Shown piece after piece: positions 8,401 to 15,358 of a stretch of 64,000 bases of DNA. Both the position numbers and the translations under genes were made by a program. The stretch's first letter is position 1. Every line of letters starts with the position of its first letter. Source of the stretch: Candidatus Gastranaerophilales bacterium (GTDB taxonomy: Bacteria; Cyanobacteriota; Vampirovibrionia; Gastranaerophilales; Gastranaerophilaceae); the NCBI GenBank assembly GCA_910587375.1, contig CAJULR010000031.1, positions 6,664 through 70,663 of the forward strand, in the 5' to 3' direction. The notes under the pieces are model-generated. The model saw only the letters and a list, made by a program, of their open reading frames with translations. It had not been told where the DNA came from and did no database searches.

Positions 8401-8743
8401 ATCCTGAAACAAGTTCAGGATGACAAAGTCGGCCCCTGTTCATTGGTTGAGCAGCCGTCATTGCGAGCGACCAACGGGAGCGCGGCAATCCAGAAAGGGT
8501 GGACGCGGAAAGAGTTGTTTTAAGGGCTTTCCATGGGTTCCGCAAGTTCTCGCTGGATTGCTTCGGCCGCTGTCGCTTTACCTCGCAATGACGCGGCCAA
8601 CCAAACGCTTTGTGTAAAACCCTTGCAATGACGGTGTCCGCCCCTTGCGTTTCAGCTAAGGTCTTTGCAATGACGCGGCTGGTTACCCAATCAGGTAATA
8701 CCTGCGCAGGCAGGTTGCCTGTATAATTATCTACAGTATTCAT
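5489..8743 (-). CDS. Giant glycine-rich prepilin-like surface protein with repeat-derived leader
   Basis: 1084 codons. The type IV prepilin signal is at residues 172-200: cleavage expected after A172, F173 as new N-terminus, E177 at +5, then a ~20-residue hydrophobic helix ending in APVMTKR. The ~910-residue mature part is made of glycine runs (up to eight in a row) alternating with short beta-strand phrases (VTLMGGGG, IRVGGGGG, VFTVGRGG, ITIGDGG, FVIIEY), typical of glycine-rich adhesin domains. The start ATG at 8743 has a strong ribosome site (AAGGAGATATAG). The first ~171 residues, however, are translated interspersed repeats (for example HPELVSGSQ, LNLIQGL, KQVQND), not a normal 5-30 residue leader. 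The product may be poorly processed, or the gene may be under repeat-driven decay or re-engineering. Product: pilus- or pseudopilus-anchored surface protein, inferred. Confidence 0.7.
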   Translation of the reverse strand: MNTVDNYTGNLPAQVLPDWVTSRVIAKTLAETQGADTVIARVLHKAFGWPRHCEVKRQRPKQSSENLRNPWKALKTTLSASTLSGLPRSRWSLAMTAAQPMNRGRLCHPELVSGSQGCDRKARRLGFNPTSSHAAFSLPRVTLNLIQGLKQGLLQILKQVQNDSCTLKTCSAFSLVEMLMALLVASLLLAALAPVMTKRMDEAKINISGVGAAQYDKDAVLQIFTKDTEDKTFNVPNDVNNVKVTLMGGGGAGGNSFYGKQEITTSKSWTVPEGVTKLRIFMLGGGGGGASGGVGVGTAYGATPAFKINNQAVEKKEPGEYKLTDLIKVSDDYKSPALAEPCAASGKTKWIDSEDGKEISPNVKLSKYYASAEGGVKFTNLYACGGGGGGGGIGHENCASQGGAGSGAYIENKTITITENATNIIIRVGGGGGYGGTAYAKEKGGDGGFGAGGGGGAYTNCTGFGYGGTGGYLGVALGGNYLSITDNTCFGKGGYGGGSGKNGSDAITGSNTISGGTGYASGGNGGNVGPCSNATANRGGSGGGGDGNLGFGGGGGGAGGCSSAGGGGGGATLIKNGNVKIFEAPGGGGGAGGLYKCSGHSECTPGGGGGGGGAGGGAGGSATSSTNWGNGYGRGGTVSGGKSSNGSGSSGGTISGNTFGSEYCNGGNARTSGKPGAIKFNISADIPANPKAFYCEYDMPANGGGGGGAGQITVGEISVTPGETLVFTVGRGGVSRTTAGKDGDPGLATTISRKSNGEILARAEGGLAGRYSSSETAVSAGGAKRTVNILDNNWTGTTFDTKGGDDGKLSTDLLNKGFGGGGGASMNMKGEAQNGGAGGNTVKNGNTPLLTNYGAGGGGGAGAQTLNDGFGAGAAGASGYIYFEYGGTNGGGGTTGELVTKYISNLKAGTEIPITIGDGGKVTGDGNGTASKFGTYATAKGGLRGNDGGMGIAEHAKEKLLPCDGTGKYANCSDPQTKGQAATPTYGGIGGYLEQLYQNTDETWATYVKAKDGTVAGPILGGCGGNLTTLMSGITCSGAANTPHGKNGTFGGGGGGGSVVDETGGIGGNGGDGFVIIEYKGVSI
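8220..8343 (-). repeat. 13-bp direct repeat flanking an inserted repeat element
   Basis: AGGGAGAAGGCAG occurs at 8220-8232, inside the prepilin codons for the cleavage site, and again at 8331-8343, where it encodes a mock AAFSL. The unit between (111 bp from one copy to the next) contains two palindromic repeats. This looks like a duplication left by an insertion into the prepilin leader. Confidence 0.7.
8255..8645. repeat. Mosaic of interspersed repeats inside the prepilin frame
   Basis: CTGAACTTGTTTCAG-type palindromes lie at 8255-8281, 8298-8325 and 8397-8425. A perfect GTTGGGTT-AA-AACCCAAC palindrome is at 8355-8372. A larger element runs 8457-8592, with CGTCATTGCGAG...GGCAATCCAG at one end and CTGGATTGC...CTCGCAATGACG at the other. 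Further GCAATGACG fragments follow to 8680. All are translated in frame as the leader of the prepilin gene. Confidence 0.75.
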
Positions 8744-8760
8744 ATCTATATCTCCTTAAT

Positions 8761-8805
8761 ATTTGCTATCTATTATTTAGCAATAATAAAACATGAATAG
8801 CAAAT
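8761..8805. promoter_or_regulatory. Operator-like inverted repeat between divergent genes
   Basis: ATTTGCTAT (8761-8769) and ATAGCAAAT (8797-8805) are perfect 9-bp arms 27 bp apart, in the short divergent space between the prepilin start (8743) and the HTH gene start (8852). Likely a site for the neighbouring HTH protein. Confidence 0.5.
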
Positions 8806-8851
8806 TTTTATAAAATTGTCAATTGATATAAATAAAGGTAGCATTGTTACG

Positions 8852-9064
8852 ATGTTAAATATCAAGCAGGAAATTCAAATAATTCTTTTAAAATGCGGTA
8901 TGTCAATGAGGAAACTTATTGTAAAAATGAATGCCGCAGGCTATAAAATGCCTGCTTCAAGCGGTCTTTCCGTGTTGTTTTCAAGAAAGAGAATTCGGTT
9001 TGAAACCGTTCAGGAAATTTTGGATTTTTTGGGGTATGAACTTCAAATAGTTAAAAAGGGTTAA
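8852..9064 (+). CDS. Small HTH transcriptional regulator (XRE/phage-repressor-like)
   Basis: A 70-residue protein resembling short Cro/CI-type regulators: helix-turn-helix pattern in MSMRKLIVKMNAAGYKMPASSGLSVLFSRKRIRFETVQEILDFLGYELQIV, where the last part matches the common RFET(L/V)QEILDFLGYEL ending of this family. The frame is open to a TTG at 8816, but the ATG at 8852 fits the family start better; its ribosome site is weak. It is divergent from the prepilin gene across an inverted repeat, so control of that gene is a reasonable inference. No integrase or other phage gene is near. Confidence 0.7.
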   Translation: MLNIKQEIQIILLKCGMSMRKLIVKMNAAGYKMPASSGLSVLFSRKRIRFETVQEILDFLGYELQIVKKG

Positions 9065-9177
9065 GCATACAGCTTCTTCCCCTGTATTCTGTTGTTTAAA
9101 AAATAAAATTAAGATTGTATTAAGGCTGAAGAAAACTGTGCTAAGATATACTTAATAGAAGAATTAGAGGGGGAATT

Positions 9178-10302
9178 ATGATACCGATTATAGATTCAAA
9201 AAGACAGTATGCCACAATTCAAAACGAAGTTGAAAAAGAAGTAATCGACGTTATGCGAAGCGGCTCATACATTTTGGGCAAACATAATAAAGCTTTTGAA
9301 CAAGAAATGGCAGATTTTGTTGGCGTTAAATATTCAGTTGCGCTGAACTCAGGAACTGACGCTCTGCATTTGGCCCTAAGAGCGCTTGATATTGGCCCCG
9401 GGGATGAAGTTATTACGGTTGCATTCACATTTGTGGCAACAACTGAAGCTATCGGTATTGTGGGCGCAAAACCTGTGTTTGTGGACATTAACCCGGACAC
9501 ATTCAATATGGACCCTGAATTGATTGAAGAAAAAATTACCCCAAAAACCAAAGCTATTTTGCCTGTACACCTTTATGGGCAGCCTTGCGAGATGGATAAA
9601 ATTATGGCGATAGCTAAAAAGCACAATTTACGCGTTATTGAAGACTGCTGTCAGGCAATTGGCGCGGAATTTAAGGGGCAAAAAGTCGGAAGCTTTGGGG
9701 ACATTGGCTGCTATAGCTTTTATCCGACTAAAAACCTTGGCACAATGGGCGATGGCGGCCTTGCTGTTACAAATTCAGAAACTTTGAAAAACAGAATGGT
9801 GGCCTTGAGGAACCACGGCGGCGCCGTTCGTTATTATCACGATGAAATTGGTGTAAATTCAAGGCTTGATGAAATTCAGGCGGCAATTTTAAGAGTGAAA
9901 TTGAATTATATTAACGACTGGAACAAGGCTCGCCGCGAGCATGCAGCGCTTTACAATGAACTTTTTAAGGGTGCTAAAAACATTGAAACCCCAAAAGAAA
10001 TTGACGATGTTTATGCGGTTTATCACCAATATACAATTAAGGTTCCAAACAGGGACGAGGTGCACAAAATGCTTCAAGAGGCAGGAATTGGCGCTATGAT
10101 TTATTATCCTGTTCCTTTGCACCTTCAAAAGGTTCACAGCTATCTTGGCTTATCTGAAGGGCTTTTGCCACACACGGAACAAGATACAAAAATGGTAATG
10201 TCCCTTCCGATGTTTGCAGAAATTACCGAGGAAGAACAGAAAACCGTTGCAAAGACAGTGATTGCATGTGTTGAAAAGGCAATGAGCAAAGCGGCTGTGT
10301 AA
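9178..10302 (+). CDS. DegT/DnrJ/EryC1/StrS-family PLP sugar aminotransferase
   Basis: 374 residues. It transfers an amino group to a nucleotide-linked keto-sugar, making amino sugars for O-antigen, capsule or glycoprotein glycans. Seen: the PLP lysine K185 in SFYPTKNLGTMGDGG, the phosphate/PLP-contacting D156 in VIEDCCQAIGA, and the N-terminal SGTDALHLALRAL. Length and fold match the family. A strong ribosome site (GAGGGGGAATT) fixes the start, and a good terminator follows, so it is a single-gene unit. The substrate is undetermined; partner sugar genes are not in the window, except for a fucosyltransferase-like enzyme 40 kb away. Confidence 0.93.
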   Translation: MIPIIDSKRQYATIQNEVEKEVIDVMRSGSYILGKHNKAFEQEMADFVGVKYSVALNSGTDALHLALRALDIGPGDEVITVAFTFVATTEAIGIVGAKPVFVDINPDTFNMDPELIEEKITPKTKAILPVHLYGQPCEMDKIMAIAKKHNLRVIEDCCQAIGAEFKGQKVGSFGDIGCYSFYPTKNLGTMGDGGLAVTNSETLKNRMVALRNHGGAVRYYHDEIGVNSRLDEIQAAILRVKLNYINDWNKARREHAALYNELFKGAKNIETPKEIDDVYAVYHQYTIKVPNRDEVHKMLQEAGIGAMIYYPVPLHLQKVHSYLGLSEGLLPHTEQDTKMVMSLPMFAEITEEEQKTVAKTVIACVEKAMSKAAV

Positions 10303-10325
10303 AAAACATCAATGGGTTTAAATTT

Positions 10326-10356
10326 AAAAGAGAGGTTTAAAAGCCTCTCTTTTTTT
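10326..10356 (+). terminator. Rho-independent terminator after the aminotransferase
   Basis: Stem AAAAGAGAGG (10326-10335) with CCTCTCTTTT (10344-10353), an 8-nt loop and a T run to 10356. Confidence 0.9.
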
Positions 10357-10481
10357 GTATATTTTGAATTGACCTTGGTTCGCTTAGTGTGTCGGTCATT
10401 ATCCCTTTGGTGTTAGTTGATATCTCTTTATCAAATTTATCTGATATCCAGGGCGTTGGCTGATGTTCCTGATTTGGGTGA

Positions 10482-11489
10482 TTAGCCTATGTCCCACTTT
10501 CCGCAGGTGCCGCCCCAGCGTGCGATTAAATTTCCCTTAACATCTGAAATTTTATGTTCTTCGCCTGGTTTGAGGGGTTCGATGTCGCCTTCAACGATTG
10601 AAATAACTTCGCAATTGTTTGAACAGCCGTTGCAGGTGCAGGTTACGGAGTTAAAATGCATATCCTTTGTCTGCCAGCCTTTGAATTTGGTTTGATTGTT
10701 TGAATATTGATGGTGTTCCATAGCCAAAAATGCTGCGCCGATTGCGCCCATTGTTTGGTGGTTTGGCGGAACGACAATTTCTGTGCCTAAAGCTTCTTCA
10801 AAAGCCTTTACCATGCCTTTGTTTGTGGCAACGCCGCCCTGGAATGTGATTGTGGGCAAAAGTTCTTTTCCAAGCGCAAGGTTTGATAAATAATTTCGAA
10901 CCAAAGCCTGACAAAGCCCGTATAATAAATCTTCCACGGGGTATCCGAGCTGTTGTTTATGAATTAAATCAGATTCGGCAAAAACGCCGCAACGGCCTGC
11001 AATCCTTGCAGGGGAAGCGGATTGAAGAGCGATTGTTCCAAAATCTTCTATTTTAACGTTCAAACGGCCTGCCTGCTGGTCCAAAAAGCTTCCTGTTCCT
11101 GCGGCACACACTGTGTTCATTGCAAAATCGGTTACAATGCCGTCCCTTAAAATAATGATTTTAGAATCCTGTCCGCCGATTTCGAGAATGGTCTGAACGC
11201 CCGGGACAATAATACTTGCCGCAACGGCGTGCGCTGTAATTTCGTTTTTAATAACATCCGCACCGACCAAAGCACCGGCTAAGTTTCTTCCGGAACCTGT
11301 TGTACCCACTTGGCAAACTTCATAGTCGTTTGTTGATTTAGCTAAAAGCTCTTTTAGGCCGTTTTGAACAGCTTTTACAGGCTGTCCTGCGGTTCTGAGC
11401 ATATAGCTGTCTACATATTTTCCGTTTTCATCCACTACTGCAAGCTTTGTTGTAACAGAGCCTACGTCAATTCCTAAATAAACTTTCAT
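10482..11489 (-). CDS. Acyl-CoA dehydratase activase (BadF/HgdC-like ATPase)
   Basis: A 335-residue ASKHA-fold ATPase that activates 2-hydroxyacyl-CoA dehydratases, or benzoyl-CoA reductase-type enzymes, by ATP-driven one-electron transfer. Seen: phosphate-1 motif GIDVGSVTTK (6-15), EIGGQDSK (103-110), and two cysteines, C128 (NTVCAAGTG) and C167 (GRCGVF), placed like the pair that holds the dimer-bridging [4Fe-4S] cluster in HgdC-type activators. It is longer than the usual ~260 residues: a C-terminal extension has CTCNGCSNNC (C284-C293) and WGGTCGK. This tail resembles part of the very large activase fusion proteins. No dehydratase subunits are adjacent. Confidence 0.85.
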   Translation of the reverse strand: MKVYLGIDVGSVTTKLAVVDENGKYVDSYMLRTAGQPVKAVQNGLKELLAKSTNDYEVCQVGTTGSGRNLAGALVGADVIKNEITAHAVAASIIVPGVQTILEIGGQDSKIIILRDGIVTDFAMNTVCAAGTGSFLDQQAGRLNVKIEDFGTIALQSASPARIAGRCGVFAESDLIHKQQLGYPVEDLLYGLCQALVRNYLSNLALGKELLPTITFQGGVATNKGMVKAFEEALGTEIVVPPNHQTMGAIGAAFLAMEHHQYSNNQTKFKGWQTKDMHFNSVTCTCNGCSNNCEVISIVEGDIEPLKPGEEHKISDVKGNLIARWGGTCGKWDIG

Positions 11490-11570
11490 AATAAGTTTAT
11501 TTTAGTATAAACAAAAAATTTTGGGTACAAGTTTAATATACAGGCTTTTTAAAAACCTTTATTGATATTG

Positions 11571-11698
11571 TTGAAATGGGACAAAAATTATTTGCAAAAG
11601 AAGACTGTCGCGAAGCACTCCGCTTAAAATCTCGGGAGAAATGTTGATATGCAACAGACCGCCCTGTCTTTGTTGTAAAAATTTTTGTCCCATTTCAA
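11571..11698. mobile_element. MITE-like element with 19-bp perfect inverted termini
   Basis: TTGAAATGGGACAAAAATT (11571-11589) and its exact reverse complement (11680-11698) bound 128 bp of non-coding DNA between rubrerythrin and the activase. The inner sequence is only weakly self-complementary. No clear target-site duplication is visible, and no second copy lies in the window, so a structured RNA or terminator is an alternative. Confidence 0.45.
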
Positions 11699-11708
11699 TT
11701 TGTATGTT

Positions 11709-12296
11709 TTAGTAATTTTCGCAGAATAATTCAAAATGCTCCTGTTCATGCAGGCATGAAGGGCAAATTTTTGGTGCTTCTTTTCCGTAATGGTGATAGC
11801 CGCAGTTGTTGCATTTCCAAATCATTTCTTTATCTCTTTTGAAAACCTCATCTTTTAAAATGTTTTCTTTTAACTTTCTAAACCTTGCTTCGTGAATTTT
11901 TTCTACCTTTATAACTTCTAAAAAAGCTTTTGCGATTTCGTCAAAACCCTCTTCTTTTGCAATTTTTGCAAAGTTTGGATAAAGAATTGTGTTTTCGTCA
12001 TGTTCGCCGCTTGCCGCTATTTCAAGGTTGTCCGCTGTTTTTTCTGAAAGTCCTATTGGATATTCAGCATTTTCTATTTCAAGCGGCTCGTTTTTCTCGC
12101 CTAAAAATTTGAAAAACCTTTTAGCATGGGCTCTTTCGTTGTCCGCGGTTTCTAAAAATATGTTTGAAATTTGAACATAGCCTTCTTTTTTGGCTGCTTT
12201 TGCATAAAATGTATATCTCATTCTTGCCATAGATTCGCCCGCAAAGGCTTTAAGTAAATTTTCTCTTGTTTGCGTGTTTTGTAAAGATTTTGTCAT
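11709..12296 (-). CDS. rbr: Rubrerythrin
   Basis: Reduces hydrogen peroxide in the cytoplasm of anaerobes, using electrons from rubredoxin or ferredoxin partners. The 195-residue protein has the standard two domains: a ferritin-like di-iron bundle (ligand region E21 in FAGESMARMRY, E54/H57 in ETADNERAH, E132/H135 in EVIKVEKIHE) and a C-terminal rubredoxin-like [Fe(SCys)4] site (C162, C165, C178, C181). The start is set by AAAGGAGGGTTT. It stands alone and is divergent from the CHAP genes. It marks an oxygen-sensitive lifestyle. Confidence 0.96.
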   Translation of the reverse strand: MTKSLQNTQTRENLLKAFAGESMARMRYTFYAKAAKKEGYVQISNIFLETADNERAHAKRFFKFLGEKNEPLEIENAEYPIGLSEKTADNLEIAASGEHDENTILYPNFAKIAKEEGFDEIAKAFLEVIKVEKIHEARFRKLKENILKDEVFKRDKEMIWKCNNCGYHHYGKEAPKICPSCLHEQEHFELFCENY

Positions 12297-12398
12297 AAAC
12301 CCTCCTTTATTTAGAGCTTAAACTTTAAAGTTTTTAAAACAATTGCCGATAGTATTAGTAAGTGTGGCAATTTTAAACAAGGAACAAGGAAAAGAAGA

Positions 12399-13364
12399 AT
12401 GACAATAAGCGGTGTGGGCCCAACGTCAGGAACCTCCGGCACAACAGGGGTTGACAGCTCTTCTGTAAAGAAAAAATTGCAGGAAGCAAATAAAACCGTG
12501 CTGGACGCCAAAACGCGCCAGGCGGAAGAAAACGAGTATCAGGAATTTATTGAAGAAGAGGACACTGATACATCTTCTAATGCAAAAAAAGCCGCAGATG
12601 AAAATAAGGATTCAAGCTCTGTTCAAGAAAAGGACGACAGGGTTTTAAGATATTATGAACAGATTGATTCTCTAAGACAGCAGCTTGACAGCATAAACCA
12701 GCAAAGGCGTGCTGTTGTTGAAAAAATGCAATCAGGAACAAGCATAAGTGACCTTGAAAATGAATTTGTTTCTTTAAATAATCAAACAAGAAGTATAAAT
12801 AACAGCATAAACCTTGTTTTTATGAACATTATGCAGCTTGAAGAAAATATTGAAAGCGAGCGCCTTGCCTCTGTATCAAGCGGTGCTGCGGGTGTTTCTT
12901 CTGTTTCTGCAACGGGCGCTGCAACTGGCACTTCCGCTGTAAATTCAACATCCGGGCTTTCAAGCAACGCTAAAGTTGATACTCAAATGGGCAAAAAACT
13001 TGCAGAGGCTGTAGTTTCTTCAATTAATGCAAATGGTTCTACGACGGGCTGGTGTCTTCGTGGTGTAAACCGTGCAATGAGCAAGGTTTACGGCTATGGT
13101 TTTTCATTTGGCTCTGCCTATCAGGCACTTGGGGCTCTTCAATCTGATAGTAATTTTGTTGAAATAACAAGTCAATATCCAAATAAATCAGACCTTAAAA
13201 ATCTTCCTGCCGGCGCAATTGTTGTTTGGGGAAATAACAGCGCGCACCCGCACGGGCACATATCAATTGCCCTTGGGGATGGCAGAGAAGCAAGTGACCA
13301 TATTGCAAATCAGTATACAAACAGTGGAAATGGCTATCATATCTTTATGCCAAAAGAAAAATAA
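12399..13364 (+). CDS. CHAP/NlpC-P60-like cysteine peptidase with coiled-coil N-terminus (paralogue 1)
   Basis: A 321-residue protein. Residues 1-40 (MTISGVGPTSG...VKKKLQEANKTVLDAK) are shared with the next gene. An acidic linker follows, then a coiled coil (~80-155), a Ser/Ala/Gly linker and a C-terminal domain with C219 (GWCLRGVN) and H285/H287 (HPHGHISIALGDG), the Cys-His layout of CHAP-type peptidoglycan amidases or endopeptidases. There is no Sec signal peptide or transmembrane segment. The ATG follows AAGGAAAAGAAG. The paralogue starts 12 nt downstream, forming an operon. It could be a cell-wall hydrolase exported by a non-Sec route, or an effector-like enzyme; sequence alone cannot tell. 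Confidence 0.7.
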   Translation: MTISGVGPTSGTSGTTGVDSSSVKKKLQEANKTVLDAKTRQAEENEYQEFIEEEDTDTSSNAKKAADENKDSSSVQEKDDRVLRYYEQIDSLRQQLDSINQQRRAVVEKMQSGTSISDLENEFVSLNNQTRSINNSINLVFMNIMQLEENIESERLASVSSGAAGVSSVSATGAATGTSAVNSTSGLSSNAKVDTQMGKKLAEAVVSSINANGSTTGWCLRGVNRAMSKVYGYGFSFGSAYQALGALQSDSNFVEITSQYPNKSDLKNLPAGAIVVWGNNSAHPHGHISIALGDGREASDHIANQYTNSGNGYHIFMPKEK

Positions 13365-13376
13365 AAGGAAAACAAG

Positions 13377-14465
13377 ATGACATTAAGCGGCGTGAACCCA
13401 ACATCAGGAAATTCAGGCATTCAAAAAACAGACGGTGCAACAGTGAAGAAAAAATTGGCAGAAGCCAATAAAACCGTGCTGAATGCAAAAGCTCAAAAAA
13501 CAAACGAGAACGAGCTTCAAACGCTTGAGCTTTCAGAAAACGAGGGCACAGAGAAAACAAACGGTGTTAACAAAACCGCAGGCGTTGCGCAAAGTGCTGC
13601 AGATGAGATAAAAACGGCTGTGAGCAGTGCCGAAGAAAAATATAATAAAAATATCCAACTATATTACGAGCAGATTGAAACCCTGAGGCAGCAATTAAAA
13701 GATATTGATGAACAAAGACGTTCTCTCGCTCAACAGTTGTCCCAAGGGGGCGACATCAGCCAAATGCAGTCTACAATGACGCAATTGAACAGTCAGAAAA
13801 ACCAAATATATGACAGCATAAACGCCATTTTTCTAAATATTATGAGCCTTGAAGACAGCATTGCTTCAAATAACTCAATTGTAGACGGTGCAATAAACGA
13901 TATAAATTCTTTGAGCGCAACAGGTTCCGGGCTTTCAAGCGGTGTATCAGACGGAGTGAATAATTCAAACTATACATTCCGTGCAGACGCAAATGCAACA
14001 GGTAATGCGGTTGTAAAGTTTGCACAACAGTTTGATGATAAAAATCAAAGCCAAATGGCGCAAATCATTAGAGGCAGGGGAAGCAATTTCCACGAAGGTG
14101 TTTGGTGTGCGGATTTTGTAACGTTTTGTTTGAAAGAAACCTATGGCAAAGACAATGTTCCGGGGAATTTCATAAACACCTGTTCAAACACGGCAGGGTG
14201 TACATCAATTATGAATTGGTCAAAATCAAACGGAAGCTGGACAACAGACCCAAATACTTTGCAGCCCGGGGATTTAGTGATTTTTGATTGGGATAATTCA
14301 GGCGATGGCGACCATGTTGGGATATTTATCTCTAAAAACGCTGACGGGACAATAAATACAATCGAAGGAAACACATCGGGCGCTGCGGGCGGAAGTTGTG
14401 TTGAAAATAAAAAAAGGTCGCCTGCGACAATCAGGGGCTATGTAAGGCTCTCCGGGCTTAAATAA
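13377..14465 (+). CDS. CHAP-domain cysteine peptidase with coiled-coil N-terminus (paralogue 2)
   Basis: 362 residues, with the same plan as the preceding gene: N-terminal MTLSGVNPTSG...VKKKLAEANKTVLNAK, coiled coil (~90-165), then a clearer CHAP domain with C244 in VWCADFVTFCLKE, H313 in GDGDHVGIF and E330/N332 in TIEGNTSG as likely triad. No signal peptide. Such domains cleave peptide cross-links or the amide of peptidoglycan. The N-terminal halves are conserved while the catalytic domains differ, which suggests that the N-terminus is a shared delivery or partner-binding module. The gene converges with, and overlaps by 8 nt, the membrane protein gene on the other strand. Confidence 0.75.
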   Translation: MTLSGVNPTSGNSGIQKTDGATVKKKLAEANKTVLNAKAQKTNENELQTLELSENEGTEKTNGVNKTAGVAQSAADEIKTAVSSAEEKYNKNIQLYYEQIETLRQQLKDIDEQRRSLAQQLSQGGDISQMQSTMTQLNSQKNQIYDSINAIFLNIMSLEDSIASNNSIVDGAINDINSLSATGSGLSSGVSDGVNNSNYTFRADANATGNAVVKFAQQFDDKNQSQMAQIIRGRGSNFHEGVWCADFVTFCLKETYGKDNVPGNFINTCSNTAGCTSIMNWSKSNGSWTTDPNTLQPGDLVIFDWDNSGDGDHVGIFISKNADGTINTIEGNTSGAAGGSCVENKKRSPATIRGYVRLSGLK

Positions 14466-15252
14466 AACACATTGGTAAAGTTGCCACAAAGCCTTTTTCG
14501 GTCAAATCCTGCAAAATTTTAAGACATTGGTTGTCGTCAATCTCTCTGTTGTTAACTCTGTTAAGCAAATCTTGAAAATCAAAACCCATCCATGTTTTGC
14601 AGGATTTAAATATTTCGCTGTTTTGCAAATGTTTTATTCTCCAATTTCCTTCTCCTGCTTCAGGGTTTGCCTCAACAAGCTTTTGAGCTTTTTCCTGCAG
14701 TTCTGTTATATATGCAAAAATTCCGGCAAGCTTTTTCTGTTTGCGTGCAAGACTGTCTAAAAAAGAATCGGCTTTATGGCCTTCAGATAAAGTCTTGATT
14801 GATACACCCAGTAGATTGTGCATACCTGTATCGCCGCCAAATAAACCGGCCGCTTGCTGTTCTAATCCGGTCACTGTTTCTCCTGGTAAATTCAATTTCT
14901 TGCGTATGGACTCACATGCTGCCTCATATTCTTTAAGGGCTTCAGTTGCTTTGTCTGCAATATTTGAAGCTGCGTTTCCTACGGTTTCAGCTGTGACTGT
15001 TGCTTTATCGGGACGCTTAATCATAACTGCAGCCCCTATGCCTGCAAGGGCCAATGCTGCAACTCCGCCGATTATTGCTGCAGTTTTTTTATTTTTCTTT
15101 TTCTTCTCTTCATTATTTTGATTTTCTGTTTGAACAGGACTTTCCTGAGCTATAGCAGGATAATTTTGAAGAGGATGTGTTTGATTATTTGCTGTATTTT
15201 GTGAAATGTTGACGTATAAAGAATTTACTGCAGATAAACTTTGAACTTGCAT
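14458..15252 (-). CDS. Hypothetical single-pass membrane protein with disordered N-terminus
   Basis: 264 residues, not recognised. Layout: a Gln/Asn/Ser-rich disordered stretch (1-45), a lysine cluster (EEKKKKNKK, ~49-57), one Gly/Ala-rich membrane helix (~58-78), then a mostly helical, charged C-terminal region with GLFGGDTGMHNLLG near 135-150. There is no cleavable signal peptide. The lysine cluster before the helix suggests an inner-membrane anchor with a cytoplasmic N-terminus. The plan resembles the 699-residue protein at 17830 and the 115-residue one at 46593. GAAGGGCATT precedes the ATG. Confidence 0.6.
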   Translation of the reverse strand: MQVQSLSAVNSLYVNISQNTANNQTHPLQNYPAIAQESPVQTENQNNEEKKKKNKKTAAIIGGVAALALAGIGAAVMIKRPDKATVTAETVGNAASNIADKATEALKEYEAACESIRKKLNLPGETVTGLEQQAAGLFGGDTGMHNLLGVSIKTLSEGHKADSFLDSLARKQKKLAGIFAYITELQEKAQKLVEANPEAGEGNWRIKHLQNSEIFKSCKTWMGFDFQDLLNRVNNREIDDNQCLKILQDLTEKGFVATLPMCFI

Positions 15253-15358
15253 AATGCCCTTCTGTTTTATTTAAGACATTTTGTATAAAACCTGTAAATA
15301 AAAAAGATTGATAAAATAAAGGTGCTTGTTTACAAAAATTATTATTAACCCTTTTTTC

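Noticed and set aside
8852..9064. Prophage remnant from the phage-repressor-like HTH gene
   Set aside because: No integrase, structural or lysis genes nearby; the next gene is a sugar aminotransferase.
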